Of a stretch of DNA of 15,207 nucleotides, positions 1 to 7,270 are shown in pieces (position 1 is the first letter of the stretch; each line of letters opens with the position of its first letter). Position numbers and translations under genes: made by a program. The stretch comes from Lachnospiraceae bacterium. Its GTDB lineage: Bacteria; Bacillota_A; Clostridia; Lachnospirales; Lachnospiraceae. The stretch spans positions 1 to 15,207 of the forward strand of contig JAILPG010000317.1 in the NCBI GenBank assembly GCA_024699595.1. Direction: 5' to 3'. The notes beneath the pieces were generated by a model that worked only from the letters and a program-made list of their open reading frames with translations, did not search any database and was not told the DNA's origin.

Positions 1-1386
1 ATCAAACCGAATATTGGCCGCAGGGAACACAGCCTGTATGTCGACAACGCGAGCATGGAGCCTTTGCAGCTTGGGATACTTGCTGCCCTTACGCCGTCTG
101 ATGTCGAGGTGGTGATGTATGATGACCGCCTCGAGCCGATCTCCTATGATGAAAAAACCGATCTTGTTGCAATAACGGTTGAAACTTTTACGGCCAGGCG
201 CTCCTATGAGATCGCTGATGAGTACAGAAAGCGCGGGATAAAGGTGCTCATGGGAGGTATCCATGTAAAGCTCCTTCCCTCCGAAGCTAAGGAACATGCG
301 GATTCCATAATGATCGGCGATGCCGAGAGTGAATGGGCCAACATGATAAATGACCTAAGATCCGGGACGCTTAAGGAGGAATATATCTGTAAATGCTTCA
401 GTATCCCTCAAAAAGGGGTGATAACAAGGCGTGATATCTACAAGGGCAAAAAATACATGCCGATCTCGCTTCTACAGTTCAGCCGCGGGTGCAGATATAA
501 CTGTAAATACTGCGCAAGCAGCGTGTATTTTGAACAGCATCATTACACAAGAGATGTAGACGAGGTAGTTGAAGAGATCAGGTCGCAGAAAAGAAAGCTT
601 CTGTTCTTTGTAGATGACAATATCGTTGCAAACAGGGAAAAAGCAAAAGAACTGTTCAGGGCCCTTATCCCTCTTAAGGTACGTTGGGTCAGTCAGGGAA
701 GCATAGACATGCTCGATGATGAAGAGCTTATGAGATTAATGGTAAAGAGCGGATGCTTAGGTCTTGTCATCGGCTTTGAATCCATTCGTCCGGACAGCAT
801 CGAAAACATGAAAAAGGGTGTAAACCGTAAATTTGTAAACGACAATTACAAGGAAGCCGTGGAAAAATTAAGGCACTACGGACTTCAGACCTGGGCGGCA
901 TTTACCATAGGGCACGATACCGATACTCTTGAATCGATCCGCGCGACCTGTAAATTTGCGATACACAATAAATTTACCTTTGCGGCCTACAATATACTGA
1001 TGCCCTATCCGGGCACGCCCCTGTATGACGAGCTTGAGAAGGAGGGCCGCCTTCTGTATGGCGGAAAATGGTGGCTTCATGAGCAGTACCGGTTTAATTA
1101 CACTGCCTTTGTACCAAAGAATATGACTCCGGATGAGCTTACGGAAGCCGGATTTAATTGCAGGCGTGATTTTAACAGCCTTTCTTCCGTACTCTACCGC
1201 CTGTTTGAACCAAGGACCAATTTACGCAATCCGGTGAGGTTTTTTACCTATTTGATATATAATCCTGTATTTCGCAGGGAAGTGTTTGAGAAACAGGGCA
1301 TGACTTTTGGATGTCTGGAAAAAGATGAAGAGGAGAGAAGGCATGAAAGTAACAATGATCCTTCCGGCGATCGGGAAAAAGCCTGA
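1..1386 (+). CDS. B12-binding radical SAM protein, 5' end cut by window
   Basis: Cobalamin-binding (class B) radical SAM enzyme. These cleave S-adenosylmethionine to a 5'-deoxyadenosyl radical and use cobalamin for methyl transfer or other C-C chemistry. The frame is open to base 1 and begins IKPNIGRREHSLYVDNAS, typical of residues 5-25 of this family, so the ATG at 55 is internal and only a few N-terminal residues are missing. The N-terminal half has the cobalamin-domain pattern (MGGIHVKLLPSEA...ADSIMIGDAE, bases about 250-330). The radical SAM CxxxCxxC cysteines are at 490-492, 502-504 and 511-513 (GCRYNCKYC), and the GFES and MPYPGTPLY segments typical of the barrel follow. The last 15 codons lie over the start of the next gene, a paralogue. 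Family is secure. The substrate is unknown; the family includes enzymes of lipid, antibiotic and pigment pathways. Confidence 0.9.
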   Translation: MKPNIGRREHSLYVDNASMEPLQLGILAALTPSDVEVVMYDDRLEPISYDEKTDLVAITVETFTARRSYEIADEYRKRGIKVLMGGIHVKLLPSEAKEHADSIMIGDAESEWANMINDLRSGTLKEEYICKCFSIPQKGVITRRDIYKGKKYMPISLLQFSRGCRYNCKYCASSVYFEQHHYTRDVDEVVEEIRSQKRKLLFFVDDNIVANREKAKELFRALIPLKVRWVSQGSIDMLDDEELMRLMVKSGCLGLVIGFESIRPDSIENMKKGVNRKFVNDNYKEAVEKLRHYGLQTWAAFTIGHDTDTLESIRATCKFAIHNKFTFAAYNILMPYPGTPLYDELEKEGRLLYGGKWWLHEQYRFNYTAFVPKNMTPDELTEAGFNCRRDFNSLSSVLYRLFEPRTNLRNPVRFFTYLIYNPVFRREVFEKQGMTFGCLEKDEEERRHESNNDPSGDREKA

Positions 1387-2683
1387 TGAGAAGTATTTAA
1401 GATCCTGGCTGATGGAACCGCTTACCATTGCCGTACTAAATACCCTGCTTCCAAAGGATGTAGAGAGGGAATTCTTTGATGACAGGATCGAGAGTATTGA
1501 TTATGAAACCGATACCGATGTTGTACTGATAACTGTTGAGACCTATACGGCAAAACGGGCTTATTATATATCGGAACAGTTCAGAAAACGTGGGAAAAAG
1601 GTGATCATGGGCGGCTATCATGCAACACTCGTTCCTGATGAGGTCAAGGAGCACTGTGATGCCATAATGATCAATAACTGCGGCGAAAACCTAAGACTTC
1701 TGCTTGATGATATCAAAAACGACAATCTGAAAAAGGAATACATCGGAAAGCCCTGCATAGATTATAAAAAGGCCGACCGTTCGATATATGCAAAGAAGAT
1801 GAAGAAATACCTCCCGGTCTCTTTGGTGGAAACTGGCAGGGGCTGTTTTCATAACTGTGAATTCTGTTCGATCGCAAAATACTATGATTCCGGTTACATA
1901 CACAGAGATGTAAGCGATATCATCGAAGAGATGAGATCCTGTAAGCATAAGCTGTTCTTCCTGGTGGATGACAGCATCTTTTCAAATAAAAGCTTTGCAA
2001 GAGAGCTTTTTAAGGAGATCAAGAAGCTTAAGGTTACCTGGACCACCCAGATCACCCTGGATATCGCAAAAGATGAGGAAATGCTGCGTCTTATGAAGGA
2101 TAGCGGCTGCGAGATGGTGCTTATAGGCTTTGAGTCCATTAACAGCGGGAATCTGAAACAGATGAACAAGGAATGGACTGCAAGGCTTGGAGAGAGAGAT
2201 GAGCTGATAGAGCTTATACACAGTGTCGGGATCAGCATTTATGCATCTTTCGTATTTGGCTTTGATGAGGATACCGAGGAAAGCTTTCAGAGGACACTTG
2301 AATTTACGAAAAAGCATCAGTTCTTTGTCATAGCGTTCAATCATCTGTTAACCTTCCCCGGAACACCGACCTACAGGACCTTTCAGGATGAGGGCCGGCT
2401 TATCTGCGATAAATGGTGGCTTCAAGAGGGTTATACCTTCGGAACGATCTCCTTTGTCCCCAAATCGGTATCGGCAGAGGAGCTTCGGGCTCTCTGCAGG
2501 AAGTATAAAACAGAGTTTTTCCGCTTTTCATCCATCCTTTCCAGGGGTATCACCTGTTTTAAACGTACCAAGAAGCCTTATATCAACTTTGCCTACTGGT
2601 ATATCAATATCCTGTTTCATTTTGAAGTGGATAAACGGATCGGGATCCCGGTCGGAGAAAACCTTGAGGAGATAAAAAAATGA
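1343..2683 (+). CDS. B12-binding-type radical SAM protein, paralogue of the preceding gene
   Basis: 446-residue radical SAM protein, roughly half identical by eye to the preceding gene, so the pair looks like an old tandem duplication. I start at ATG 1343 (MKVTMILPAIG), because this matches the family N-terminus and follows GGAGAGAAGG; an ATG at 1307 in frame would add 12 atypical residues. The [4Fe-4S] cysteines are C168, C172 and C175 (GCFHNCEFC). The cobalamin-like N-terminal domain is present (residues about 1-130), but the usual G-E/D-A-E segment after the HxD stretch reads INNCGEN, unlike the IGDAE of its neighbour, so cobalamin binding may differ. The start lies 44 nt inside the upstream gene and the stop overlaps the next start (ATGA), implying translational coupling and one mRNA. 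Substrate unknown. Confidence 0.9.
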   Translation: MKVTMILPAIGKKPDEKYLRSWLMEPLTIAVLNTLLPKDVEREFFDDRIESIDYETDTDVVLITVETYTAKRAYYISEQFRKRGKKVIMGGYHATLVPDEVKEHCDAIMINNCGENLRLLLDDIKNDNLKKEYIGKPCIDYKKADRSIYAKKMKKYLPVSLVETGRGCFHNCEFCSIAKYYDSGYIHRDVSDIIEEMRSCKHKLFFLVDDSIFSNKSFARELFKEIKKLKVTWTTQITLDIAKDEEMLRLMKDSGCEMVLIGFESINSGNLKQMNKEWTARLGERDELIELIHSVGISIYASFVFGFDEDTEESFQRTLEFTKKHQFFVIAFNHLLTFPGTPTYRTFQDEGRLICDKWWLQEGYTFGTISFVPKSVSAEELRALCRKYKTEFFRFSSILSRGITCFKRTKKPYINFAYWYINILFHFEVDKRIGIPVGENLEEIKK

Positions 2684-3750
2684 GCGCAGAGTTCATGCTT
2701 GCCAGGGAAAATGACGGAGAGGGCATACTTAAGATCATGGAAGAGGATGCGGTAAAAGGGGATATAAAGCTCCTCTATACAAGACGTCCCAATCCATACA
2801 CCTCTCTTATGAAGGAAAGCAGCAGGTCCGTCATAGGGGTTTTTAAGAAAGCAGAAGAGGTTGTCGGAACGATCGCCTGCATACCCCGCAAAATGTATAT
2901 TAATTCGGAAATACGGACTGTCAGCTACGTTACAAATATGAAACGTTCCCACGGGTATGACGGGCTGATCAACTGGATCGAGGCGTTTAATAAAATGTAT
3001 GATCCGGTTGATTCCGAAGTTTTTTTCTGCTCTGTGGTCATAGAAAATACAGATGTTATTAAAATGCTTACGAAGCGGAGAAAAAAGCTTCCGTTTTCCG
3101 TTAAGATCGACGGATACCGCACCTATATCATAAGCCCTACGGCACACATAAAGGACCCCTGTCCGGGTCTTTGCTTTAAAAGGGCAGAGGAGAAAGATGC
3201 AGAGGAGATACTTAAGTTTCTGAAAGAAAACGGAAACGGTAAGAACTTTTTCCCGGTGTTTGAGTCTTTTGACGAAGATAACCTGCCTGATGTTACGGAT
3301 TTCTTCATTCTTTATGATAAAAATGGGATCAAAGCCGTCGGTGCTCTGTGGGACCGCTCTGACTGCAAGCAGTATATTGTGGAGAGCTATTCGCGAAAGA
3401 TAGCTTTTCTTCGAAGGTTTAACTTCCTTCTTTCATTACTTGGATATATTAAGATCCCAAAGGCCGGAAACCGGGCTGATTTTGCATTTCTGTCATTTTT
3501 CCTGGCTGAGGGTGAACGGGCGGATCTGTACAGGACTTTTCTGTATCATATCCGGAAAGAGATGGCCGGAAAATATGACATGTTTGTGCTCGGGACCAGT
3601 AAGCATAATAAAAAGCGCGCAGTTTTAGACAGTATCAGAGCCATTACGTTTGACACCCAGTTATGTGAGGTGAGGATGTCTGACTTCAGAAATGTTTCCG
3701 ATATTGAGTTTGATCACGAACAGCTTGAGGTTGAATGCGCACTGTTGTAG
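2680..3750 (+). CDS. two-domain GNAT-like acyltransferase family protein
   Basis: 356-residue soluble protein that looks like two GNAT folds in tandem. Residues 1-155 start with a typical GNAT opening (FMLARENDGEGILKIM), carry a RRPNPY segment at 35-40, a VVGTIA strand near 61-66 and R89-S-H-G92-Y-D94, close to the acetyl-CoA loop R/Q-x-x-G-x-G/A. Residues from about 163 repeat the pattern (CFKRAEEKDAEEILKFL, then an IKAVGALW strand), but no clear acetyl-CoA loop is visible there. GNAT enzymes move acyl groups from acyl-CoA to amines or other acceptors; the acceptor is unknown. Start is ATG 2680 with GAGGAG 8 nt upstream and a 4-nt overlap with the radical SAM gene, so it probably acts in the same pathway. 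GNAT-like fold is fairly sure; catalytic activity is inference. Confidence 0.7.
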   Translation: MSAEFMLARENDGEGILKIMEEDAVKGDIKLLYTRRPNPYTSLMKESSRSVIGVFKKAEEVVGTIACIPRKMYINSEIRTVSYVTNMKRSHGYDGLINWIEAFNKMYDPVDSEVFFCSVVIENTDVIKMLTKRRKKLPFSVKIDGYRTYIISPTAHIKDPCPGLCFKRAEEKDAEEILKFLKENGNGKNFFPVFESFDEDNLPDVTDFFILYDKNGIKAVGALWDRSDCKQYIVESYSRKIAFLRRFNFLLSLLGYIKIPKAGNRADFAFLSFFLAEGERADLYRTFLYHIRKEMAGKYDMFVLGTSKHNKKRAVLDSIRAITFDTQLCEVRMSDFRNVSDIEFDHEQLEVECALL

Positions 3751-3894
3751 ATATTTCGTACTGCAGATGTTTCACTGAGAGAGTATTATGATTTGGAAAT
3801 CTGTATCTGCCGGGCCGGGGAGAGTTGGCCCGAACAGTATCAGGTTGCAGAGTTGAAGAAATATTGATGATCTGTATTTCAGACAACGTCTGAA
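3751..3894 (+). other. possible structured RNA in the 3' region of the radical SAM operon
   Basis: Directly after the TAG at 3748-3750 there are several complementary pairs: 3751-3757 with 3858-3864 (ATATTTC/GAAATAT), enclosing 3763-3768 with 3805-3810 (GCAGAT/ATCTGC) and the adjoining 3811-3816 with 3827-3832 (CGGGCC/GGCCCG). A separate tight hairpin TTCAGAC-AAC-GTCTGAA lies at 3878-3894. Together these could form a three-way junction plus hairpin ahead of the terminator. It matches no riboswitch or sRNA that I recognise. Long-range pairs of 6-7 bp are expected by chance in a stretch this size, so only the two local hairpins carry weight. No convincing promoter of its own is seen. Confidence 0.25.
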
Positions 3895-3920
3895 TACCTG
3901 TTCTGAAGTGACAGTCATGC

Positions 3921-3952
3921 AAAAAGGAACCGTTTTGATGCGGTTCCTTTTT
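3921..3952 (+). terminator. bidirectional rho-independent terminator
   Basis: A perfect 12-bp inverted repeat (AAAAAGGAACCG at 3921-3932, CGGTTCCTTTTT at 3941-3952) with an 8-nt loop. The terminal T run serves the + strand operon and the A run serves the convergent - strand gene that ends at 4012. The 59 nt between this stem and that stop hold nothing else I recognise. Confidence 0.9.
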
Positions 3953-4011
3953 GATGGTGTGCCGGATGATGCACGTTTCTACGTTTATTCAACGGGAAAA
4001 CCCCATCCGGC

Positions 4012-4662
4012 TCAGTCGTAATAGCTCACTCCAAAGTATTTCCGGTAGATGTCCATGACTCCTTTTTCCGTAAGCAGTCTGTCAAAATCTTCATCTGATA
4101 TTTCTACACGTTCGGTCAGTACTTTTTTTATCTCCTTATCCATGGTATGTCTGATATCCGTATTTACCCAGCTTTCGTGTGATAAAGAGAAAGACTTTAC
4201 TGATCTGCCGCCTATGATAAGCCTGTCCTTTAGCATTACAAGATCGCATGCATAGGACTGCCAGTCACTGTAAGAGCTGTCCTGCAGGAAATATCCGTTT
4301 TCTGAGAATAAACCGCCTCTTTCATGGGACCGGCTTAAGGAGCCGGGCAGTGTTTTGCACTTTACACCATAGTCTTTGAGAATATCCACGATTTTAATAA
4401 CGGGCGTGTTTTCGGGGCCCTGATCATCGGAAGTGTTTTCTTTTCCCGGAAATACCACTTCCTTTATATCTATCTTAGATTCGTTTATAAAGCACAGAAA
4501 ACTATTTCCTTCAAAGTAAAAAATGCGTCTTCTGCCAAGATCCAGCTTTCCTGCGTCTTCTTTTTCCCATGTATAACGTACTGTGAGAAATATTTCTTTA
4601 TACCCGTCAAACTCAAGATACGCACTTAACGGCATTGCCGTTCCGCCGGTTATACCATTCAT
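4012..4662 (-). CDS. hypothetical soluble protein, family not recognised
   Basis: 216 residues from ATG 4662 (MNGITGGTAMPLSAYLEF). No signal peptide, membrane segment or catalytic motif that I know is visible. The N-terminal part (to about residue 75) alternates hydrophobic and polar residues as in a beta-rich domain (EIFLTVRYTW, RRIFYFEGNSFLCFI). A polar linker with acidic residues follows (about 85-100), then a mixed region, a charged helix (DKEIKKVLTERVEISDEDFDRLLTEKG) and a C-terminal YRKYFGVSYYD. The frame stays open upstream to a GTG at 4707 (231 residues), but a TAAAAT -10 box touches that codon, so it should lie before the transcript starts. ATG 4662 has GGGGGTGA five bases upstream; ATG 4668 is a weaker alternative. 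It stands alone, convergent with the radical SAM operon. That it is a real gene is likely; its function is unknown. Confidence 0.65.
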   Translation of the reverse strand: MNGITGGTAMPLSAYLEFDGYKEIFLTVRYTWEKEDAGKLDLGRRRIFYFEGNSFLCFINESKIDIKEVVFPGKENTSDDQGPENTPVIKIVDILKDYGVKCKTLPGSLSRSHERGGLFSENGYFLQDSSYSDWQSYACDLVMLKDRLIIGGRSVKSFSLSHESWVNTDIRHTMDKEIKKVLTERVEISDEDFDRLLTEKGVMDIYRKYFGVSYYD

Positions 4663-4707
4663 TTCCATCACCCCCGCATGCTGTTTACGGATTTTTATTT
4701 CCTCCAC

Positions 4708-4716
4708 ATTTTACCA
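4708..4716 (-). promoter_or_regulatory. extended -10 promoter of the hypothetical gene
   Basis: On the - strand this reads TGG-TAAAAT, an extended -10 (TGn plus five of six consensus bases). No good -35 lies 17 nt upstream. The predicted transcript start near 4701 falls after the GTG at 4707, which favours the downstream ATG as translation start. Confidence 0.4.
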
Positions 4717-4761
4717 TAAAAGGCACACATATAAAAACGGGCCGCTGACAAGGGAAACGGC

Positions 4762-4791
4762 TTGACAAGATACGCAAAAAATAGGTATTAT
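4762..4791 (+). promoter_or_regulatory. sigma-A-type promoter of the SDR gene
   Basis: Perfect -35 TTGACA at 4762-4767 and TATTAT at 4786-4791 (five of six), spacer 18 nt. Expected transcript start near 4798, about 75 nt before the ATG. The promoter is back-to-back with the one for the - strand gene, about 50 bp apart. Confidence 0.75.
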
Positions 4792-4817
4792 CACTATACA
4801 AAATACAGCAGGCAGAG

Positions 4818-4836
4818 CCGGAATAAAGCTTTCCGG
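4818..4836 (+). promoter_or_regulatory. hairpin in the leader of the SDR gene
   Basis: CCGGAA (4818-4823) and TTCCGG (4831-4836) pair around a 7-nt loop in the 5' untranslated leader. CCGGA recurs at 4818, 4833 and 4846, so this could instead be a repeated protein-binding site. No known riboswitch is recognised, and the role is inference. Confidence 0.3.
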
Positions 4837-4873
4837 AAGAGATGCCGGATCAGAAAGGTTGGTGTTATCGGGT

Positions 4874-5650
4874 ATGTTTAAGAGAATTTTTGAGATCACG
4901 GGAAATGTAGCAATCATTACGGGATGTTCTTCAGGACTGGGTGTTCAGATGGCCAATGCTCTGGCAAATCAGGGCTGTAAGATCGTAGCTATAGCCAGAA
5001 GACAGGAAATGCTTGAGCAGGTCTGCAAAGATATAGCACACGATCATGGTGTTGAGACAATGCCCATCAAATGCGATATAACCAAGACAGAAGAGATAGA
5101 GGAGACGGTTAAAAAGGTAATGGACCGCTTCGGCAGAGTGGATATTCTTGTAAACAACGCAGGAACAGGTGCTGTGGAGCATGCTGAGAACATTACTGAC
5201 GAGCAGTTCCAGAAGGAATTTGACGTAGACCTTTTCGGTACCTTCAAGTTTGCACGTGCCGTAGCCAATCAGGCCATGATCCCTGCAAAATACGGACGTA
5301 TCATAAACATCGCTTCAATGTACGGCCTTGTGGGCAACAAGATAGCAGGCTCTGCTCCCTACCATGCAGCAAAGGGAGGAGTTGTAAACCTTACAAGAGC
5401 GCTTGCGGCAGAGTGGGGCGCATACGGGATCACCGTTAATTCGATCTGTCCCGGTTATTTCTATACACCGCTTACAACCGAAACATTAAACAGTGATTTC
5501 TTCCAGCAGGCAGCAAAGGCCAGTATTCCTCTTGAGCGTTACGGAAATGAGGGAGAGCTTGATACCGCGGTAGTATTCCTTGCTTCCCCGAATTCATCCT
5601 ATATTACGGGAATCGCCCTTCCGGTTGACGGAGGTTATACCTGTATTTAA
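4874..5650 (+). CDS. SDR family oxidoreductase, gluconate 5-dehydrogenase-like
   Basis: 258-residue classical short-chain dehydrogenase/reductase, cytosolic, interconverting an alcohol and a ketone with NAD(P). The Rossmann motif is T16-G-C-S-S-G-L-G23, then D68, NNAG at 94-97, and the catalytic S148, Y163 and K167 (YHAAK). A41-R42-R43 after the second strand suggests NADP(H) preference. The C-terminal PGYFYTPL and VDGGYT resemble gluconate 5-dehydrogenase and 3-oxoacyl reductase members; the exact substrate cannot be told. I choose ATG 4874 (MFKRIF), because AGGTTGGTG lies 9 nt upstream and the length is normal; TTG 4859 and GTG 4862 are in-frame alternatives. Own promoter, leader hairpin and terminator make it mainly monocistronic. 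Family is certain, substrate is not. Confidence 0.9.
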   Translation: MFKRIFEITGNVAIITGCSSGLGVQMANALANQGCKIVAIARRQEMLEQVCKDIAHDHGVETMPIKCDITKTEEIEETVKKVMDRFGRVDILVNNAGTGAVEHAENITDEQFQKEFDVDLFGTFKFARAVANQAMIPAKYGRIINIASMYGLVGNKIAGSAPYHAAKGGVVNLTRALAAEWGAYGITVNSICPGYFYTPLTTETLNSDFFQQAAKASIPLERYGNEGELDTAVVFLASPNSSYITGIALPVDGGYTCI

Positions 5651-5671
5651 GGAGCATATACAGACAGTCTG

Positions 5672-5702
5672 AAGGAACCGGCTCATCTCCGGTTCCTTTT
5701 TC
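5672..5702 (+). terminator. rho-independent terminator after the SDR gene
   Basis: 10-bp perfect stem AAGGAACCGG (5672-5681) and CCGGTTCCTT (5689-5698) with a 7-nt loop and a T run. Its core GGAACCG/CGGTTCC is the same as in the terminator at 3921-3952. Confidence 0.88.
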
Positions 5703-5754
5703 AAAGTTTTTGCATGAAACCAGCCTTAAAAGGCAGGAAAGGAGTTATCCGGTC

Positions 5755-7239
5755 ATGATAGAAACAGGCATATATTCGATCCTTCCCCCAATAATCGCCA
5801 TAGCGCTTGCACTTATCACCAAGGAAGTGTATTCATCCCTCTTTATCGGGGTTATGTCCGGGATGGTCATTTATGTTATCTTTGCTCATGAGTCTTTTGT
5901 TGCGATCTTTGCCCATATGTTTGACATGATGGCAGGAAAGATTGCGGACAATTCCTATATGATCATATTTTTGGCTCTTCTCTGGGCAGTGATCACCCTT
6001 GTGGGAAGATCGGGCGGAATGGAAAGCTACGGGAGACTTGCAGGAAAGAGGCTTAAGAGCAGACGTACAACCACGCTTGCCACCATGCTTTTGGGGATAC
6101 TTATCTTTATAGATGACGGATTTAACTGCCTTACGATAGGAACGGTCATGAGGCCGATATATGACAGGCAGAAGATCTCAAGAGAAAAGCTTGCCTACAT
6201 AATCGATGCTACGGCAGCACCGGTCTGTATCATAGCGCCGGTATCCTCGTGGGCAGTCGCTGTAGCCTCCGAGGTCAGCAAGACTGACGGTTTTAACGTA
6301 TTTTTGTCCACTATCCCCTATAATCTGTATGCTCTGCTTACGATCATCATGGTGCTGTTCATCACCCTGACCGGTAAAGATTTCGGAAAGATGAAGAAAG
6401 CCGAGGAAGCCGCAGCAAAAGCGGATGCACAGGATGGGGGCATTGATACTGATGATAAAGACCCGGAAAAGGGAGGAAAGGTCATTGATCTTGTGCTTCC
6501 GATCGTAATGTTAGTGATCTTTGCGATCCTCGGAATGGCTTATGTTGGTGGATTTTTTGAGGGTGTACCGTTTTCGGAGGCCATTGGTGAGAATCCGGTG
6601 GCAGGACTGTCGCTTGGCGCATTCGTCGGCCTTGTTACGGCTTTTGTGATGTATATCCCCAGAAAGATCTTAAGCCCTAAGCAGTTTGTTGAATCTATCG
6701 TAAGCGGGATAGGAAGCATCGTGCCTCCCATGATCATCCTTATCCTGTCATGGTCTCTCGGCGGGGTATGCCGTGAGATGATAGGTACGGGAGAATTTAT
6801 CTCCGGTTTTGTATCTTCGGCGGATCTTCCTCTATGGATGCTTCCGTTTATGGTATTTGTGATCGCCGCGCTTATGTCGTTTTCAATGGGTACCTCATGG
6901 GGAACCTTCGGAATGCTGATCCCGATAGTGACGATGATCTGTGCGGCAGCAGGCGGCGGACTGTTAGTCCCGACTCTGGGTGCGACACTTGCAGGATCCG
7001 TATACGGAGACCACTGTTCACCGATATCCGATACGACCATACTTGCATCTACCGGTGCGCAGTGTGAGCATATCAGGCATGTTGAGACCCAGATACCCTA
7101 TGCGACTCTTGTTGCCATAACCTGTGCCATAGGTTATCTGATCATAGGGCTTTCAGGCACCGCATGGGCAGGACTTATTACCGGAGCGGTATTGCTCGTT
7201 TTATCGGTCATGGTGCTTGGAAAGGTTAAGGAAAAATAA
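5755..7239 (+). CDS. NhaC-family Na+/H+ antiporter
   Basis: 494-residue polytopic membrane protein of the NhaC-type Na+/H+ antiporter family (the family that includes B. subtilis MleN), exchanging Na+ (sometimes with an organic acid) for protons. Hydrophobic segments start at residue 6 (IYSILPPIIAIALALIT) and about a dozen follow. The family signature FIDDGFNCLTIGTVMRP is near residues 116-132, followed by DATAAPVCIIAPVSSWA, and the second half repeats the plan with SMGTSWGTFGMLIPI and GSVYGDHCSPISDTT. A charged loop at about residues 208-240 separates the halves. Start ATG 5755 follows AAAGGAG at 5738-5744; a TTG at 5710 lies in the same frame but gives a polar, untypical N-terminus. It sits 52 nt beyond the SDR terminator with no clear promoter, so readthrough may feed it. 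A small GCCTT/AAGGC hairpin (5723-5734) precedes the ribosome site. The exact ion or substrate is unknown. Confidence 0.9.
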   Translation: MIETGIYSILPPIIAIALALITKEVYSSLFIGVMSGMVIYVIFAHESFVAIFAHMFDMMAGKIADNSYMIIFLALLWAVITLVGRSGGMESYGRLAGKRLKSRRTTTLATMLLGILIFIDDGFNCLTIGTVMRPIYDRQKISREKLAYIIDATAAPVCIIAPVSSWAVAVASEVSKTDGFNVFLSTIPYNLYALLTIIMVLFITLTGKDFGKMKKAEEAAAKADAQDGGIDTDDKDPEKGGKVIDLVLPIVMLVIFAILGMAYVGGFFEGVPFSEAIGENPVAGLSLGAFVGLVTAFVMYIPRKILSPKQFVESIVSGIGSIVPPMIILILSWSLGGVCREMIGTGEFISGFVSSADLPLWMLPFMVFVIAALMSFSMGTSWGTFGMLIPIVTMICAAAGGGLLVPTLGATLAGSVYGDHCSPISDTTILASTGAQCEHIRHVETQIPYATLVAITCAIGYLIIGLSGTAWAGLITGAVLLVLSVMVLGKVKEK

Positions 7240-7270
7240 AAAAAGATTCAACTTCCCTTTAAAAAGGGGG

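Noticed and set aside
1307..1342. Upstream ATG giving the second radical SAM protein 12 more residues
   Set aside because: The extra residues do not fit the family N-terminus, and the ATG at 1343 has the better ribosome site.
1894..2344. Long overlapping - strand frames inside the second radical SAM gene
   Set aside because: They mirror codon bias of the real gene, show no motif and lack ribosome sites.
3686..3922. 78-codon open frame on the - strand after the radical SAM operon
   Set aside because: It begins beside the terminator stem, runs into the GNAT gene, has no ribosome site and an unnatural composition; the region is better explained as untranslated RNA.
6540..7040. 166-codon open frame on the - strand inside the antiporter gene
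   Set aside because: It is antisense to a conserved transporter coding region, rich in Pro/Ile/Ser as such reverse frames are, and has no recognisable domain.
7253..7270. CCCTTT-AA-AAAGGG inverted repeat after the antiporter gene, as a terminator
   Set aside because: The 2-nt loop is too small for the full stem and no T run follows on the + strand, so I do not call a terminator there.
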